Counted from the first letter of the stretch, positions 9,273-18,134 are shown. The stretch is 64,000 nucleotides of DNA from Rahnella sp. AA (GCF_002834385.1 NZ_PITQ01000004.1:319534-383533); one strand, 5' to 3'. The notes: a model not told the origin generated them from the sequence alone. Made by a program: numbers and translations.

Positions 9273-9689
9273 TTATTTGCTGCTGCCTTCCGGCCGGATG
9301 TTATACGTTCCGAAGAAGCTGCGGTCCGTAACCAGGCTGATATTCTTGCCGTTAGCATCCACCGTGATCGACCCCGTCGTTTTCGTCAGTGCACAGGCAA
9401 TACGGACTTCAATCGTACGCATACCGTTTGGTACATTCAGATCGACATACTGGTTAAAATGCAGAGAAGCTACCGTCTGTCCGTCTAAAAACACCATCAG
9501 CGGGCAGGTTTTTTCAAACGGCACGATCGATGACTGTTCTAAGCGATGCACCCGGATATGCGTCTGCCCCGCTGGCGCAACGGCACTTGCGTTAGCAAAA
9601 GAGGATTTAACCTGGAGCGTCGGTTCATAAGGATTACTCGCACACCCGGCTAAAAGTAAAGCAGCCAAGGCCACCAGTGTTTTTTTCAT
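9273..9689 (-). CDS. Small outer-membrane-type lipoprotein of unknown function
   Basis: The 138-aa protein begins MKKTLVALAALLLAGC, a signal peptide with lipobox LAGC and predicted lipidation at Cys16. The residues after Cys (Ala, Ser) do not signal inner-membrane retention, so the outer membrane is likely. The ATG at 9689 has GGGAGATAACG before it and is preferred to an upstream in-frame start that would bury the signal peptide. The rest is beta-rich with two cysteines (CPLMVFLDGQ, ACALTKTTG) that could form a disulphide. I do not recognise a named family. It is a single gene sharing a terminator with the convergent EAL gene. Confidence 0.8.
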   Translation of the reverse strand: MKKTLVALAALLLAGCASNPYEPTLQVKSSFANASAVAPAGQTHIRVHRLEQSSIVPFEKTCPLMVFLDGQTVASLHFNQYVDLNVPNGMRTIEVRIACALTKTTGSITVDANGKNISLVTDRSFFGTYNIRPEGSSK

Positions 9690-10502
9690 CGTTATCTCCC
9701 TGAGTTTATGCACGAATGATAGCAGCGTGTGCGCCGTGGGCAACAAAAAAACCGGCGGAAGTAATGTTCTTCTGGAGCTGAACGGATAAAAATGGCCATG
9801 TGCAGCATAAGATCGAGTATTTCAGTACAACCTGGCTCTGATTGCAGAAAAAATATTCATTTGTGGGAAACTTTTAGTGCCATAACTAATTCTTTTGTTA
9901 ATTCTTCAAAACTTTCGTTCGTTAGCTGCATGGTCGGGTCCTCTGCAGCAATTTTCACGAGGTGATTCGTATATGAGTGCGCTATCAAAGCTTTCCTTGT
10001 GTTTTCATCGTCCCAAATCTATATTTCTCAGTCAGCCTGAATCAGTTTATATACGCTACTTTGATGTTCTTATAAACAAGAGGCCAAAGATAACAAAATG
10101 CTGAACAACCGCAAAAGGCAGCGTGATTCAACATATTGATTTTTAGTCAAAAAAATTAAATTTAAGTATTGAGTGAGTAAAAATTTGAGTTTGTAAATCG
10201 TTAACTTACTTAGGGCAATGTGAGTTTTGCAAAACGATTTCACATAAATTTAAAGTTACTTGCGACAAGCATCTCACATCCGTATTGGAGATTTACGCAA
10301 CTGGTTATAGGAATAGAGCAGAAAATGAACGATATCCCGACTATATGATTTGATATTAGCCCTTAACTGGTTAAGCAAAATCATTTATCATTACTACTGA
10401 TTAGAACACTATCTCGAATCAAATTTTGGCTTGCTTGGCAGTATAATCTTCTACCATCGGCTGTAATTTATGGGTGCGTTGGATAATATGGAACATAATG
10501 CA
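9690..10502. other. AT-rich intergenic region before the glycan cassette
   Basis: About 800 bp contain no supported gene. An open frame at 9895-10104 lacks a ribosome site and any domain. Composition shifts to clearly AT-rich here and stays so until about 14.1 kb, marking the left edge of the probable acquired cassette. The only striking motif is ATGTGA...TTTCACAT enclosing the 12-bp palindrome GTTTTGCAAAAC (10218-10245). Confidence 0.6.
10218..10245. promoter_or_regulatory. Nested palindrome upstream of the glycan cassette
   Basis: ATGTGA and TCACAT flank a perfect GTTTTGCAAAAC palindrome, about 260 nt before the first cassette gene. It could be a regulator site (the outer arms resemble a widely spaced CRP half-site pair), but spacing does not match the CRP consensus. 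Function is unknown. Confidence 0.3.
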
Positions 10503-11453
10503 ATGAACATAGCTGTTGTTATACCTTCATACAAAGTCAAAAAGCACATATTAAATGTTATAGGAAAAATAGGCCCTGAGGTTAACAGAATCTATGTGAT
10601 CGATGACTGCTGCCCTGATGGAAGCGGCGATTTTGTTAAAGAGAACTGCAGCGATGAGCGAGTGATCGTTATCAAACACGATATTAATCAGGGAGTTGGT
10701 GGGGCGGTAATGACTGGGTATTCCGCTGCCCTAGAAGATGGAGTCGATATCATTGTCAAAATTGATGGTGACGATCAAATGGACCCATCTTTAATCAAGA
10801 CATTTGTGGCACCAATTCTTGCTGGCGATGCTGATTACACTAAGGGCAATCGATTTTTTAACCTTGATAATATCAACGTAATGCCTAAAATTAGGTTGTT
10901 TGGGAATGCTGTTCTCTCCTTTATGACTAAATTATCATCTGGGTATTGGGATCTTTTCGATCCGACAAATGGCTACACTGCTATTCACGCTGATGTAATC
11001 CGACATTTACCTATGAAGAAAATTTCTAAAAGATATTTTTTTGAATCCGATATTCTTTTTAGACTTAACACACTTAAAGCTGTAGTCGTCGACATTCCAA
11101 TGGATGCAAAATATGATGATGAAGAAAGTAATTTGAAAATAAAATCAATTATTGGCGATTTTATTTTTAAACACTCTCGAAACTTATTCAAACGCATATT
11201 TTATAATTACTATCTTCGTGACATGTCACTAGCTTCTTTCGAGTTACCCATTGGCATTTTATTTTTAATATTTGGTTTTGTAACTGGAGCACTAAACTGG
11301 GCAAATGCTGTTCATTCAGGCACGCCAGCAACGCCTGGTACTGTAATGCTTTCAGGGTTACCCATTATTCTCGGATTGCAACTAATCTTAGCCTTCATAG
11401 GTCATGACATTAGCAACGTCCCAAGAAGAACATTTCATAATAGGTATAAATAA
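10503..11453 (+). CDS. GT2 family glycosyltransferase (GtrB/polyprenyl-phosphate type)
   Basis: The 316-aa protein has a GT-A domain (about residues 1-215) with IAVVIPSYKVKKHI, VIDDCCPDGSG and the metal-binding DGDDQMDP. Two C-terminal membrane helices (about 233-260 and 275-305) follow. This is the layout of GtrB and dolichol-phosphate-mannose synthase-like enzymes, which load a sugar from a nucleotide donor onto undecaprenyl phosphate at the inner membrane. The start at 10503 (MNIAVV) fits the family. An in-frame ATG at 10470 would add 11 unrelated residues. It overlaps the next gene by TAATG. The DNA is AT-rich compared with the flanks. The sugar transferred cannot be read from sequence. 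Confidence 0.87.
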   Translation: MNIAVVIPSYKVKKHILNVIGKIGPEVNRIYVIDDCCPDGSGDFVKENCSDERVIVIKHDINQGVGGAVMTGYSAALEDGVDIIVKIDGDDQMDPSLIKTFVAPILAGDADYTKGNRFFNLDNINVMPKIRLFGNAVLSFMTKLSSGYWDLFDPTNGYTAIHADVIRHLPMKKISKRYFFESDILFRLNTLKAVVVDIPMDAKYDDEESNLKIKSIIGDFIFKHSRNLFKRIFYNYYLRDMSLASFELPIGILFLIFGFVTGALNWANAVHSGTPATPGTVMLSGLPIILGLQLILAFIGHDISNVPRRTFHNRYK

Positions 11454-11791
11454 TGTTTTATATTGTTGCATTTATATGTGTCCTTGGTATAGCTGTCGGG
11501 CAAATATTATTTAAACTAAGCGCTATAGAGTTGCATAAGACTGGTAGTGTCTTCGCGCAAACTACACTAATTATGATGGCCAGTGCTTTTGCACTTTATG
11601 GTTTTACGACACTGGCTTGGATATGGGTTCTTCAAAAAATAGATCTTGGGAAAGCATACCCATTAATGGCTTTTGCATTTGTTTTAGTTCCAATAGGAAG
11701 CTACTTTATCCTTGGTGAGAAATTTAATCAGCAATATTTCATAGGTGTTGCTCTTATTATTACAGGTATTATATTAGCAGTCAGATCATAG
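11453..11791 (+). CDS. Small four-helix membrane protein, SMR/ArnE-like flippase candidate
   Basis: The 112-aa protein consists of four hydrophobic helices with short loops. It has the DMT/SMR pattern seen in ArnE/ArnF (LGKAYPLMAFAFVLVPIGSYFILGEKF near the C-terminus, with the conserved YPL and GE). In ArnE/F and in GtrA-type proteins this size class flips an undecaprenyl-phosphate-linked sugar to the periplasmic face. It sits between a GtrB-like glycosyltransferase and a large periplasm-facing glycosyltransferase, where a flippase is expected. It is not GtrA itself by motif. ATG overlaps the upstream stop (TAATG), so the two are coupled. Confidence 0.8.
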   Translation: MFYIVAFICVLGIAVGQILFKLSAIELHKTGSVFAQTTLIMMASAFALYGFTTLAWIWVLQKIDLGKAYPLMAFAFVLVPIGSYFILGEKFNQQYFIGVALIITGIILAVRS

Positions 11792-11836
11792 GGAAGCTTT
11801 GTAATTAGCTGACTAAATTTACACAAAGGTTTAATA

Positions 11837-13930
11837 ATGAAATACATTTCATCTAAAATAAATACAAACAATTTTTTTATTTTAATAATATTATTGTCAG
11901 TTATTTTTTTAATTGCAAAAAATATGGGGTTATATCCAACTGTTTTTGCTGACGAATATACTTATAGTAAGTATTCAAGACTTCTTCCTTTAGGGGATTC
12001 TACACTCCCAAACTATCTCTTTTTGTCTATATATAGTGTCACAGATCTTTGTGGGGCTGGATTTTTGGAGTGTGCTCGATTACTAAACGTGCTTTTTTTT
12101 GTGTTAGCCTCACCGTTCATCTACCTTATTGGAAGAAAGTTCACGGGGCATAAGACATCATGTCTAATAGCCTTTCTATCTATGTTATCCCCAATAAATA
12201 CATATACAGCATATTTCATGCCGGAGTCATTGTACTATTTATCCTTTTGGGTATTAACCTACTTAATATTAAATATAGAAAAAGAAAGCAGCTTGTCACA
12301 CTGGCTTTTTATAGGGTTCGTTTTTGGTCTCAGCGCATTAATTAAACCTCACGCATTACTCTTGGCTCCAGCACTCGTTGTTTATTTTTTGATAATTCAC
12401 ATTCAAGATAAATGGCAGGGCAAGGAAACATCAAGTTATATTAATTACCTAGGGTTATTAACAGCTATCATAGCAACAAAAATAATAATTGGCTATATCT
12501 TAGCGGGTAAATCTGGCATAACCGTTTTTGGTTCTACATATACATCAATGGCTTCAGGAGCGGTTGATTCGGGTCATTACATTAAACTCATACAAGTAGC
12601 TTTGAGTAACCTGCAAGGTCACTTACTTTCATTATTACTTTTATTCTCAGTCCCAATATGTCATTTGATTTTTATTTCCCAACATTTTTTTAGACATGAT
12701 GAAAATCAACGAAATGAAATAAAAATTTCGCTTTACACCTCTTTGGTTATAGCCTCTCTTTTGGTTGTAGTGACTCTTTTTACCGCATCTGTCTCTGGTT
12801 CAGGCCCGTATGAAACAATATCCAGACTACACATGCGCTATTACAATTTTGCTTTCCCGCTTTTTATTCTAGTAGTTGCTTCACAATTAAATTCACATGT
12901 GAACCTTACCTCTAAAAAATGGCGAGCTATAATCGGGCTTCCCATTCTTGTAGCGTTACTTTATGGTTTTTTTACAAAACTAGCCCCCTACGCCCCAAAC
13001 TTCATTGATAGCCCAGAGATTAGAGGATTTGTTTTTAGCACGAATGCTTTTTATGTACTAAGTTTTATCTCTATGATTTCCCTTATGTTATGGATATATT
13101 CCATTAATATAGGCGCGAGATTTTTCCTGTATTTATTTTTGCCTCTTTCAATATTGGTTTCAACTTTTTTTGTAAATTACGATGTCAGAGGTCGTATTAA
13201 CCCAACTGTATATGACAATGCGGGACTATTTGCAAAGCAATACTTCAAGAATATGGGTATGTCTGATGAAGATATTGTTTCTAAAGTTGCTATAATCGGC
13301 CAGGATTCTGCAGGCCTCTTTCGTGTATTGTTCCATATTGATAACTCAAAAATATCGATGGATGATTCAAAATCGACGATGATAGCAACGTCGGATGTTC
13401 CTAATTATGATCTATCGAAGCTACCTGCGAAGAAAGAATGGGCTTTGGTGATTGGAGATTATCCAAAATTCGAAGAATCGAGTACCCAAATATCAATGAA
13501 TGGTTTCACATTGGTTAAGGCTGTACCTCCAATAGATTTTTCGAAAAATACTTGGCCGGGCGTAATCTCCAAGGCTTATGGCTTATCTTCAACGGAGGGA
13601 TGGGGTACGTGGTCCGTGGGAAATGTTGTGAGATTTGAGTTTTCCACCCCCCTTCCACTTAAATTTAAACTTCGTCTTACTGCACATGCTTTCGGACCTA
13701 ATATAGGGAAGGAATTCATTGCGATTGTTGGTGGAACGTCGGAAGAATTTAAACTAGGTGAAAATGATGAGGAAAAAATAATAGCATTCGATAATGAAAC
13801 AAGAACTAATTCATTGCAGATCATTGTTCCTTTACCTTCCTCACCTAAAATATTTACTAAAGGTCTGAACGGAGATGAGAGGAATTTAGGTATTGGTTTA
13901 GTCCAGATGAAGATAGTACCTATGCAATAG
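11837..13930 (+). CDS. Large polytopic membrane glycosyltransferase (GT-C fold, GtrC-like role)
   Basis: The 697-aa protein has about 10-11 membrane helices in residues 10-440 and a soluble C-terminal part. An Asp-Glu pair in the first periplasmic loop (VFADEYTYSKYSRLLPLGD, near residue 35) matches the catalytic D-E position of GT-C enzymes such as GT39 and ArnT. It would take the sugar from the lipid carrier made by the two upstream genes and add it to a surface glycan such as O-antigen. Acceptor and sugar are unknown. The gene is AT-rich, with many rare codons compared with its neighbours, pointing to horizontal transfer. A G-C hairpin follows at 13984-14007. Confidence 0.8.
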   Translation: MKYISSKINTNNFFILIILLSVIFLIAKNMGLYPTVFADEYTYSKYSRLLPLGDSTLPNYLFLSIYSVTDLCGAGFLECARLLNVLFFVLASPFIYLIGRKFTGHKTSCLIAFLSMLSPINTYTAYFMPESLYYLSFWVLTYLILNIEKESSLSHWLFIGFVFGLSALIKPHALLLAPALVVYFLIIHIQDKWQGKETSSYINYLGLLTAIIATKIIIGYILAGKSGITVFGSTYTSMASGAVDSGHYIKLIQVALSNLQGHLLSLLLLFSVPICHLIFISQHFFRHDENQRNEIKISLYTSLVIASLLVVVTLFTASVSGSGPYETISRLHMRYYNFAFPLFILVVASQLNSHVNLTSKKWRAIIGLPILVALLYGFFTKLAPYAPNFIDSPEIRGFVFSTNAFYVLSFISMISLMLWIYSINIGARFFLYLFLPLSILVSTFFVNYDVRGRINPTVYDNAGLFAKQYFKNMGMSDEDIVSKVAIIGQDSAGLFRVLFHIDNSKISMDDSKSTMIATSDVPNYDLSKLPAKKEWALVIGDYPKFEESSTQISMNGFTLVKAVPPIDFSKNTWPGVISKAYGLSSTEGWGTWSVGNVVRFEFSTPLPLKFKLRLTAHAFGPNIGKEFIAIVGGTSEEFKLGENDEEKIIAFDNETRTNSLQIIVPLPSSPKIFTKGLNGDERNLGIGLVQMKIVPMQ

Positions 13931-13983
13931 CCATTAGCTTTCCCCAGGAGAATTAGGGTACAAAATTATTTTTTATTCCTTAG

Positions 13984-14007
13984 AGAAGTCCCAAATGCGG
14001 GGCTTCT
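13984..14007 (+). terminator. Probable terminator of the glycan cassette
   Basis: AGAAGTCCC and GGGGCTTCT form a 9-bp stem (one G-T pair) around AAATGC, about 55 nt after the stop of the large glycosyltransferase. The T-run after it is interrupted (TGCTATCTGTTT), so strength is uncertain. Confidence 0.6.
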
Positions 14008-14146
14008 TGCTATCTGTTTATAGAAATAAACAGATCTTTCGTGAGTTAATTACTCATAAACTCGTTGGTTTGGTCGCGTTACAGGGAGAAGGTCAGAATA
14101 ATTCAAGGAAATAAAGAGAACTATAAGGCGTACTGATTTGTTTTGT

Positions 14147-14222
14147 TGGTGGGTCGTGGCGGGTTCGAACCGCCGACCAATTGATTAAGAGTCAACTGCT
14201 CTACCGACTGAGCTAACGACCC
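14147..14222 (-). tRNA. tRNA-Lys (anticodon CTT)
   Basis: The minus strand reads GGGTCGTTAGCTCAGTCGGT, with anticodon loop CTCTTAA (anticodon CTT), the T-arm GGTTCGAACCC and an encoded CCA at 14147-14149, for 76 nt in all. It resembles E. coli tRNA-Lys(TTT) but carries C34, so it reads AAG only. E. coli K-12 has no CTT isoacceptor. Its 3' end faces the AT-rich glycan cassette, a common arrangement for integration at tRNA genes, though I found no duplicated 3' end at the far side of the cassette. Confidence 0.96.
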
Positions 14223-14592
14223 AACGGCACGGATTATTCTCTTCTCTCAGGATGATGTCAAACGCTTATCCATAATTTTTTTGCAGTCTTTCTCATAAAT
14301 AATTGTGAAGCTCATCACAACGAAAAACGGTATTATTCCCCTCCTCTCTGAAGATATTTGGCTAATTAACACTCAGTTATCCATGATGTAAAAAATACGA
14401 TACATTTTTCTCTTTGGCATTTTTCATGCCAGTTATAATAAATGCGTACTTAACATTACTATTACACCGTTCGCACCAATTGCCGTTCCAGTTGTGGCGA
14501 TAAAAGAGCCACAGAGAGCTCAAATTATTGAAGTAAATGAATGCGATATGGCGGAGTTCATACGCAAAAGCAAAAACAGGAATCAATACAAC
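14223..14592. other. Intergenic region between tRNA-Lys and cycA
   Basis: This 370-bp AT-rich stretch holds the minus-strand promoter of the tRNA and the upstream region of cycA. An in-frame extension of cycA back to 14494 exists but has no family support. I see no other gene. Confidence 0.6.
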
Positions 14593-15993
14593 ATGCAAGA
14601 AGAGTCAAAAATCCTCACTCAGTCAGAGGAAGAGAACGCAGAAGGCTTGCGGCGAAACCTCTCTAACCGCCATATTCAGCTGATTGCTATCGGCGGCGCC
14701 ATCGGTACCGGCCTGTTTATGGGCTCCGGAAAAACCATCAGTCTCGCCGGTCCTTCAATCATCTTCGTATATATGATCATCGGCTTTATGCTGTTTTTCG
14801 TGATGCGTGCGATGGGCGAACTGCTCCTTTCCAATCTTGAATACAAATCCTTCAGCGATTTCGCCGCCGACCTGCTCGGTCCGTGGGCCGGATATTTCAC
14901 CGGCTGGACCTACTGGTTCTGCTGGGTCGTTACCGGCATTGCAGACGTCGTGGCCATCACCGCCTACGCACAGTTCTGGTTCCCCGGTCTTTCACAATGG
15001 ATCGCCTCGCTGCTCTGCGTTCTGGTCCTCCTCAGCCTGAACCTTGCGACCGTCAAAATGTTCGGTGAGATGGAATTCTGGTTCGCGATGATCAAAATCG
15101 TCGCCATTGTCGGGCTGATTATTGCCGGGCTGGTGATGGTTCTGACGCATTTCCAGACCCCCACCGGTACCGTCGCTTCTTTCAGTAACCTGTGGAACGA
15201 TGGCGGGTTCTTCCCGAAAGGCGTCAGCGGCTTCTTCGCCGGTTTCCAGATTGCGGTTTTCGCATTTGTCGGGATTGAGCTGGTGGGCACAACCGCTGCC
15301 GAAACTAAAGATCCGCAAAAATCGCTGCCACGCGCCATCAATGCAATCCCGCTGCGCATCATCATGTTCTACGTTTTCTCGCTGATCATGATTATGTCGG
15401 TCACACCGTGGAGCCACGTTGTTGCGGATAAAAGCCCGTTTGTTGAATTGTTCGTTCTGGCCGGTTTGCCGGCTGCGGCGAGCATCATCAACTTTGTCGT
15501 GCTGACCTCTGCCGCTTCTTCCGCCAACAGCGGCGTGTTCTCCACCAGCCGTATGCTGTTTGGTCTGGCTCAGGAAGGCAATGCGCCGAAAGCGTTCGGC
15601 AAACTCTCTTCCCGCGCCGTGCCGTCTAACGGGCTGACCTTCTCCTGCATCTGCCTGCTTGGCGGTGTGGTGCTGATTTACCTGATCCCGAACGTGGTGA
15701 CGGTCTTCACGCTGGTCACCACCGTTTCTGCGATTCTGTTTATGTTCGTCTGGACCATCATCCTCTGCTCTTATCTGGTCTACCGTCGTAAACGCCCGCA
15801 ACTGCACGAAGCGTCCATCTACAAAATGCCGCTCGGCAAAATCATGTGCTGGGTATGCATGGCGTTCTTCGCCTTCGTGCTGGTGCTGCTCACTTTGCAG
15901 GACGACACCCGTCAGGCGCTGATGGTGACGCCGCTCTGGTTCGTGATCCTCGGCATTGGCTACTGGCTGCGAAGCAGAAGCCGCCGCGCTTAA
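14593..15993 (+). CDS. cycA: D-serine/D-alanine/glycine transporter
   Basis: CycA is a proton-driven inner-membrane permease of the AAT/APC family for glycine, D-serine, D-alanine and D-cycloserine. The protein has 12 hydrophobic helices and near-identical stretches to E. coli CycA: IGGAIGTGLFMGSGKTIS, GFQIAVFAFVGIELVGTTAAE and SSANSGVFSTSRMLFGLAQEG. With the start at 14593 (MQEESKIL) it is 466 aa, against 470 in E. coli. An in-frame ATG at 14494 would add 33 residues not found in the family. It is monocistronic with a strong terminator. The base composition returns to the GC-rich norm, marking the end of the AT-rich island. Confidence 0.95.
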   Translation: MQEESKILTQSEEENAEGLRRNLSNRHIQLIAIGGAIGTGLFMGSGKTISLAGPSIIFVYMIIGFMLFFVMRAMGELLLSNLEYKSFSDFAADLLGPWAGYFTGWTYWFCWVVTGIADVVAITAYAQFWFPGLSQWIASLLCVLVLLSLNLATVKMFGEMEFWFAMIKIVAIVGLIIAGLVMVLTHFQTPTGTVASFSNLWNDGGFFPKGVSGFFAGFQIAVFAFVGIELVGTTAAETKDPQKSLPRAINAIPLRIIMFYVFSLIMIMSVTPWSHVVADKSPFVELFVLAGLPAAASIINFVVLTSAASSANSGVFSTSRMLFGLAQEGNAPKAFGKLSSRAVPSNGLTFSCICLLGGVVLIYLIPNVVTVFTLVTTVSAILFMFVWTIILCSYLVYRRKRPQLHEASIYKMPLGKIMCWVCMAFFAFVLVLLTLQDDTRQALMVTPLWFVILGIGYWLRSRSRRA

Positions 15994-16011
15994 CCGAGCC
16001 GGTAACAGCAG

Positions 16012-16036
16012 AAAGGAGCCTTTACGGCTCCTTTTT
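16012..16036 (+). terminator. Intrinsic terminator of cycA
   Basis: AAAGGAGCC and GGCTCCTTT pair around TTTAC and run into TTTTT, 20 nt after the cycA stop. The A-run on the other side lets it also stop transcription of the convergent hydrolase gene. Confidence 0.9.
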
Positions 16037-16046
16037 CTTGGGTGAT

Positions 16047-17036
16047 TTACTCCACATCCAGCGCCTGTCTGAACTGTCGCCACATCTTCAGCGCAGACGG
16101 TCTGGCCGAGGCCACTTTGACCGGCAGCTCCGGGGGTTCTCCGGCTTTCATCTCACCGAGATCAAACACAAAGGTATAATCCGGTTCCTGGCCCATACGT
16201 AAATCGCTGACCAGAATGTGCCCGCCCTGCTCTTTCACACTGAAAAATCCGTGGCTGAACCACGCGACGCGGGCGAGAAACGCATTGTCTTTATGCGCTT
16301 CGTAGAGCGCTTCTCCGCGCGGATAAAAGCGGAAACGTATCGGGGAATCCGGGTGCAGCAGCGATGTAAAACCCTCGCCGTAGCTGTCTTTATTCATCAC
16401 CACCACGCGCCACACCAGTGAGTTGAGTGGCGTCGGCGTTACCAGAACCTGCGTGCTTTCGATGTTCTGCCGCTGCAATTCTTCGCTGACGTGCACCGTC
16501 ACCTGATGCTGCTCGATAACCGTGCAGACCAGATACAAACAGCTCACGCCGAGCAGCACGTTATTCCACACAATCCCGCGCTGTTGCTCACGGTACAGCG
16601 CCAGCCCGACGCCGATGATCAGCGGCAAGGTATACAACGGATCGACGATAAAAATGCTGCCGACTGCAAACGGATAGTGCGTAAAAGGGATGCCCAGCTG
16701 TGTGCCGTAAACCGTCATTAAGTCCAGCAGCGGATGCGTGATCAGCGCCAGCCAGACCGTGCCGCACCAGCGTCTGAAGTGTTGCCTGGCGCTGAAAATT
16801 TTCGCCATTATCCAGGCGAGCAGCGGCGAAACCAGCGTGAGATACAACAACGCGTGAGTCTCCGTGCGGTGCTGCGTCATATTGCTGATAGCGTCGCCGT
16901 GATCGTAAAAAACATCCAGATCCGGCAACGTTCCGCAGACCGCGCCCGCCAGCGCAGATTTCCACACTGGCGTCCGCTTGCCCATCACCGCGATACCGAC
17001 GGCAGCGCCCAAGACTAATTGTGAAACCGAATCCAT
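16047..17036 (-). CDS. Membrane-bound metal-dependent hydrolase (YdjM family, PF04307-type)
   Basis: The 329-aa protein has the YdjM-like domain in its first half. An N-terminal helix is followed by CGTLPDLDVFYDHGD and QHRTETHALLYL, whose Asp and His residues are likely metal ligands. ITHPLLDLMTVYGTQ carries another His-Asp pair. Helices continue to about residue 185, with a soluble C-terminal part beyond. Substrate is unknown. Its ATG, with GAGGTC before it, is 10 nt downstream of the rutR stop, so it is probably co-transcribed with rutR. A role in pyrimidine use is not implied by sequence. Confidence 0.82.
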   Translation of the reverse strand: MDSVSQLVLGAAVGIAVMGKRTPVWKSALAGAVCGTLPDLDVFYDHGDAISNMTQHRTETHALLYLTLVSPLLAWIMAKIFSARQHFRRWCGTVWLALITHPLLDLMTVYGTQLGIPFTHYPFAVGSIFIVDPLYTLPLIIGVGLALYREQQRGIVWNNVLLGVSCLYLVCTVIEQHQVTVHVSEELQRQNIESTQVLVTPTPLNSLVWRVVVMNKDSYGEGFTSLLHPDSPIRFRFYPRGEALYEAHKDNAFLARVAWFSHGFFSVKEQGGHILVSDLRMGQEPDYTFVFDLGEMKAGEPPELPVKVASARPSALKMWRQFRQALDVE

Positions 17037-17046
17037 CCTGACCTCT

Positions 17047-17736
17047 TCAAGCCCGAAGCTGTATGCCTTCAGTAATAATGCGCTGCACGTTGCTCACGGT
17101 CAGTTCGAAAAACTCAGGATCGTTGAGCGTTTTGCCGGTGATGGCTTCCACCTGCACACCAAAATCGGCGTAATGCTGCGTCGTTGCCCACAGCATAAAA
17201 ATCAGCTGCATCGGGTCAACCGGCGCAATCAGTTCATCTTTGATCCAGCCGCGGATCACATCCGATTTATCTTCCACCAGCGTTTTCAGGCTGCCGCCGA
17301 GTTCCTGTTTCAGCAGCGGCGCGCCCTGCACCATCTCCAGACAAAACAGTCGGGACGCCTGCGGGTGATCGCGGGAAACACAGAGTTTCAGGCGGATATA
17401 TTCGCGTATCGCTTCCAGCGGATGCTGATCCCGTTGCAGCGCTTTCAGCGGTGCCAGCCAGATATCCAGCAGGCCTTTCAGCACGGCGATATACAGATCT
17501 TCTTTCGACGGGAAGTAATACAGCAGATTGGTTTTTGAGACATCGGCACGCTCAGCGACCTGATCCAGGCTGGTGCCGTGAATGCCGTACAGCGAGAAAA
17601 ACTCCAGCGCAGCGGCCATGATATTGCCACGTTTGGCGGCGACCGCCCGCGAGCGGCGCGTCGGTGCTTTCACCCCGGTTTTGCGGGACTGACTGTCCCC
17701 GGCAGCGGGCTGAGGAGGTTCGACCAATGGCTTCAC
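17047..17736 (-). CDS. rutR: Pyrimidine-utilisation regulator RutR (TetR family)
   Basis: RutR is a TetR-family repressor that releases DNA when it binds uracil or thymine. It controls rut and several purine/pyrimidine genes. The HTH lies about residues 40-85 (GTSLDQVAERADVSKTNLLYYFPSKEDLYIAVL), followed by the RutR ligand domain (DIWLAPLKAL, SRLFCLEMVQGAPLL, MLWATTQHYADF). The start is uncertain: GTG at 17736, with AGGA 7 nt upstream, gives 229 aa. TTG at 17754 is possible but follows a pyrimidine-rich anti-ribosome-site sequence. The N-terminal tail is about 20 residues longer than in E. coli (212 aa). It is divergent from rutA. Confidence 0.93.
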   Translation of the reverse strand: MKPLVEPPQPAAGDSQSRKTGVKAPTRRSRAVAAKRGNIMAAALEFFSLYGIHGTSLDQVAERADVSKTNLLYYFPSKEDLYIAVLKGLLDIWLAPLKALQRDQHPLEAIREYIRLKLCVSRDHPQASRLFCLEMVQGAPLLKQELGGSLKTLVEDKSDVIRGWIKDELIAPVDPMQLIFMLWATTQHYADFGVQVEAITGKTLNDPEFFELTVSNVQRIITEGIQLRA

Positions 17737-17908
17737 AAGGATTTCCTGAGACAAACAGCGAGGAGGAAATCATAGCAAATAGGGATAAACGCGACTATCG
17801 CTATAAGCCTGGCTAATTAGACAACAAACCAATAACCACAATGATTGTGTTATTTAACAAAAATGCACCATTTACGGACATTCCTGCCTGATTTATGTGC
17901 AGTTTGTT

Positions 17909-17924
17909 TTGACCAAATGGTCTG
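17909..17924. promoter_or_regulatory. RutR operator
   Basis: TTGACCA-AA-TGGTCTGA is an inverted repeat matching the RutR consensus TTGACCAnnTGGTCAA except at its right edge. It lies in the rutR-rutA divergent region, about 90 nt upstream of the sigma-54 promoter of rutA. A second overlapping inverted repeat, GGTCTG-AAA-CAGACC, spans 17919-17933. Confidence 0.8.
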
Positions 17925-17996
17925 AAACAGACCGTTTGCTCCACCAAAAATCAAAACACATTTTTAACCTGTTGATAACCATCATGTTTAAAAAAG

Positions 17997-18012
17997 TGGC
18001 ACTGCCCTTGCA
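17997..18012 (+). promoter_or_regulatory. Sigma-54 promoter of the rut operon
   Basis: TGGCACTGCCCTTGCA matches the -24/-12 consensus TGGCAC-N5-TTGC with the obligatory GG-N10-GC spacing. Transcription would start near 18023, about 110 nt before the rutA ATG. This fits NtrC-dependent rut expression under nitrogen limitation, known in E. coli. A TGCACCA half-site of NtrC type lies upstream at 17864-17870, but its partner half is poor. Confidence 0.85.
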
Positions 18013-18134
18013 ATACTCACCCCGTTAGGAAATTTCAGCACGGTGCAATTCGGAACCCGCAGGACGCACTCAAGCCGCGCAGAGATTTTCGCAAGCCCTT
18101 GTATTGAAAAATGAATCTTCAACTGAGGTGAGCT

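Noticed and set aside
9895-10104. 69-aa frame upstream of the glycan cassette
   Set aside because: No ribosome site and no family features.
9690-14222. tRNA-Lys-derived attachment repeat flanking the glycan island
   Set aside because: No copy of the tRNA 3' end was seen near 9.7-10.5 kb and there is no integrase.
14992-16083. 363-aa minus-strand open frame across cycA
   Set aside because: It is a shadow of the GC-rich cycA gene, is rich in His, Arg and Gln, and has no domain or ribosome site.
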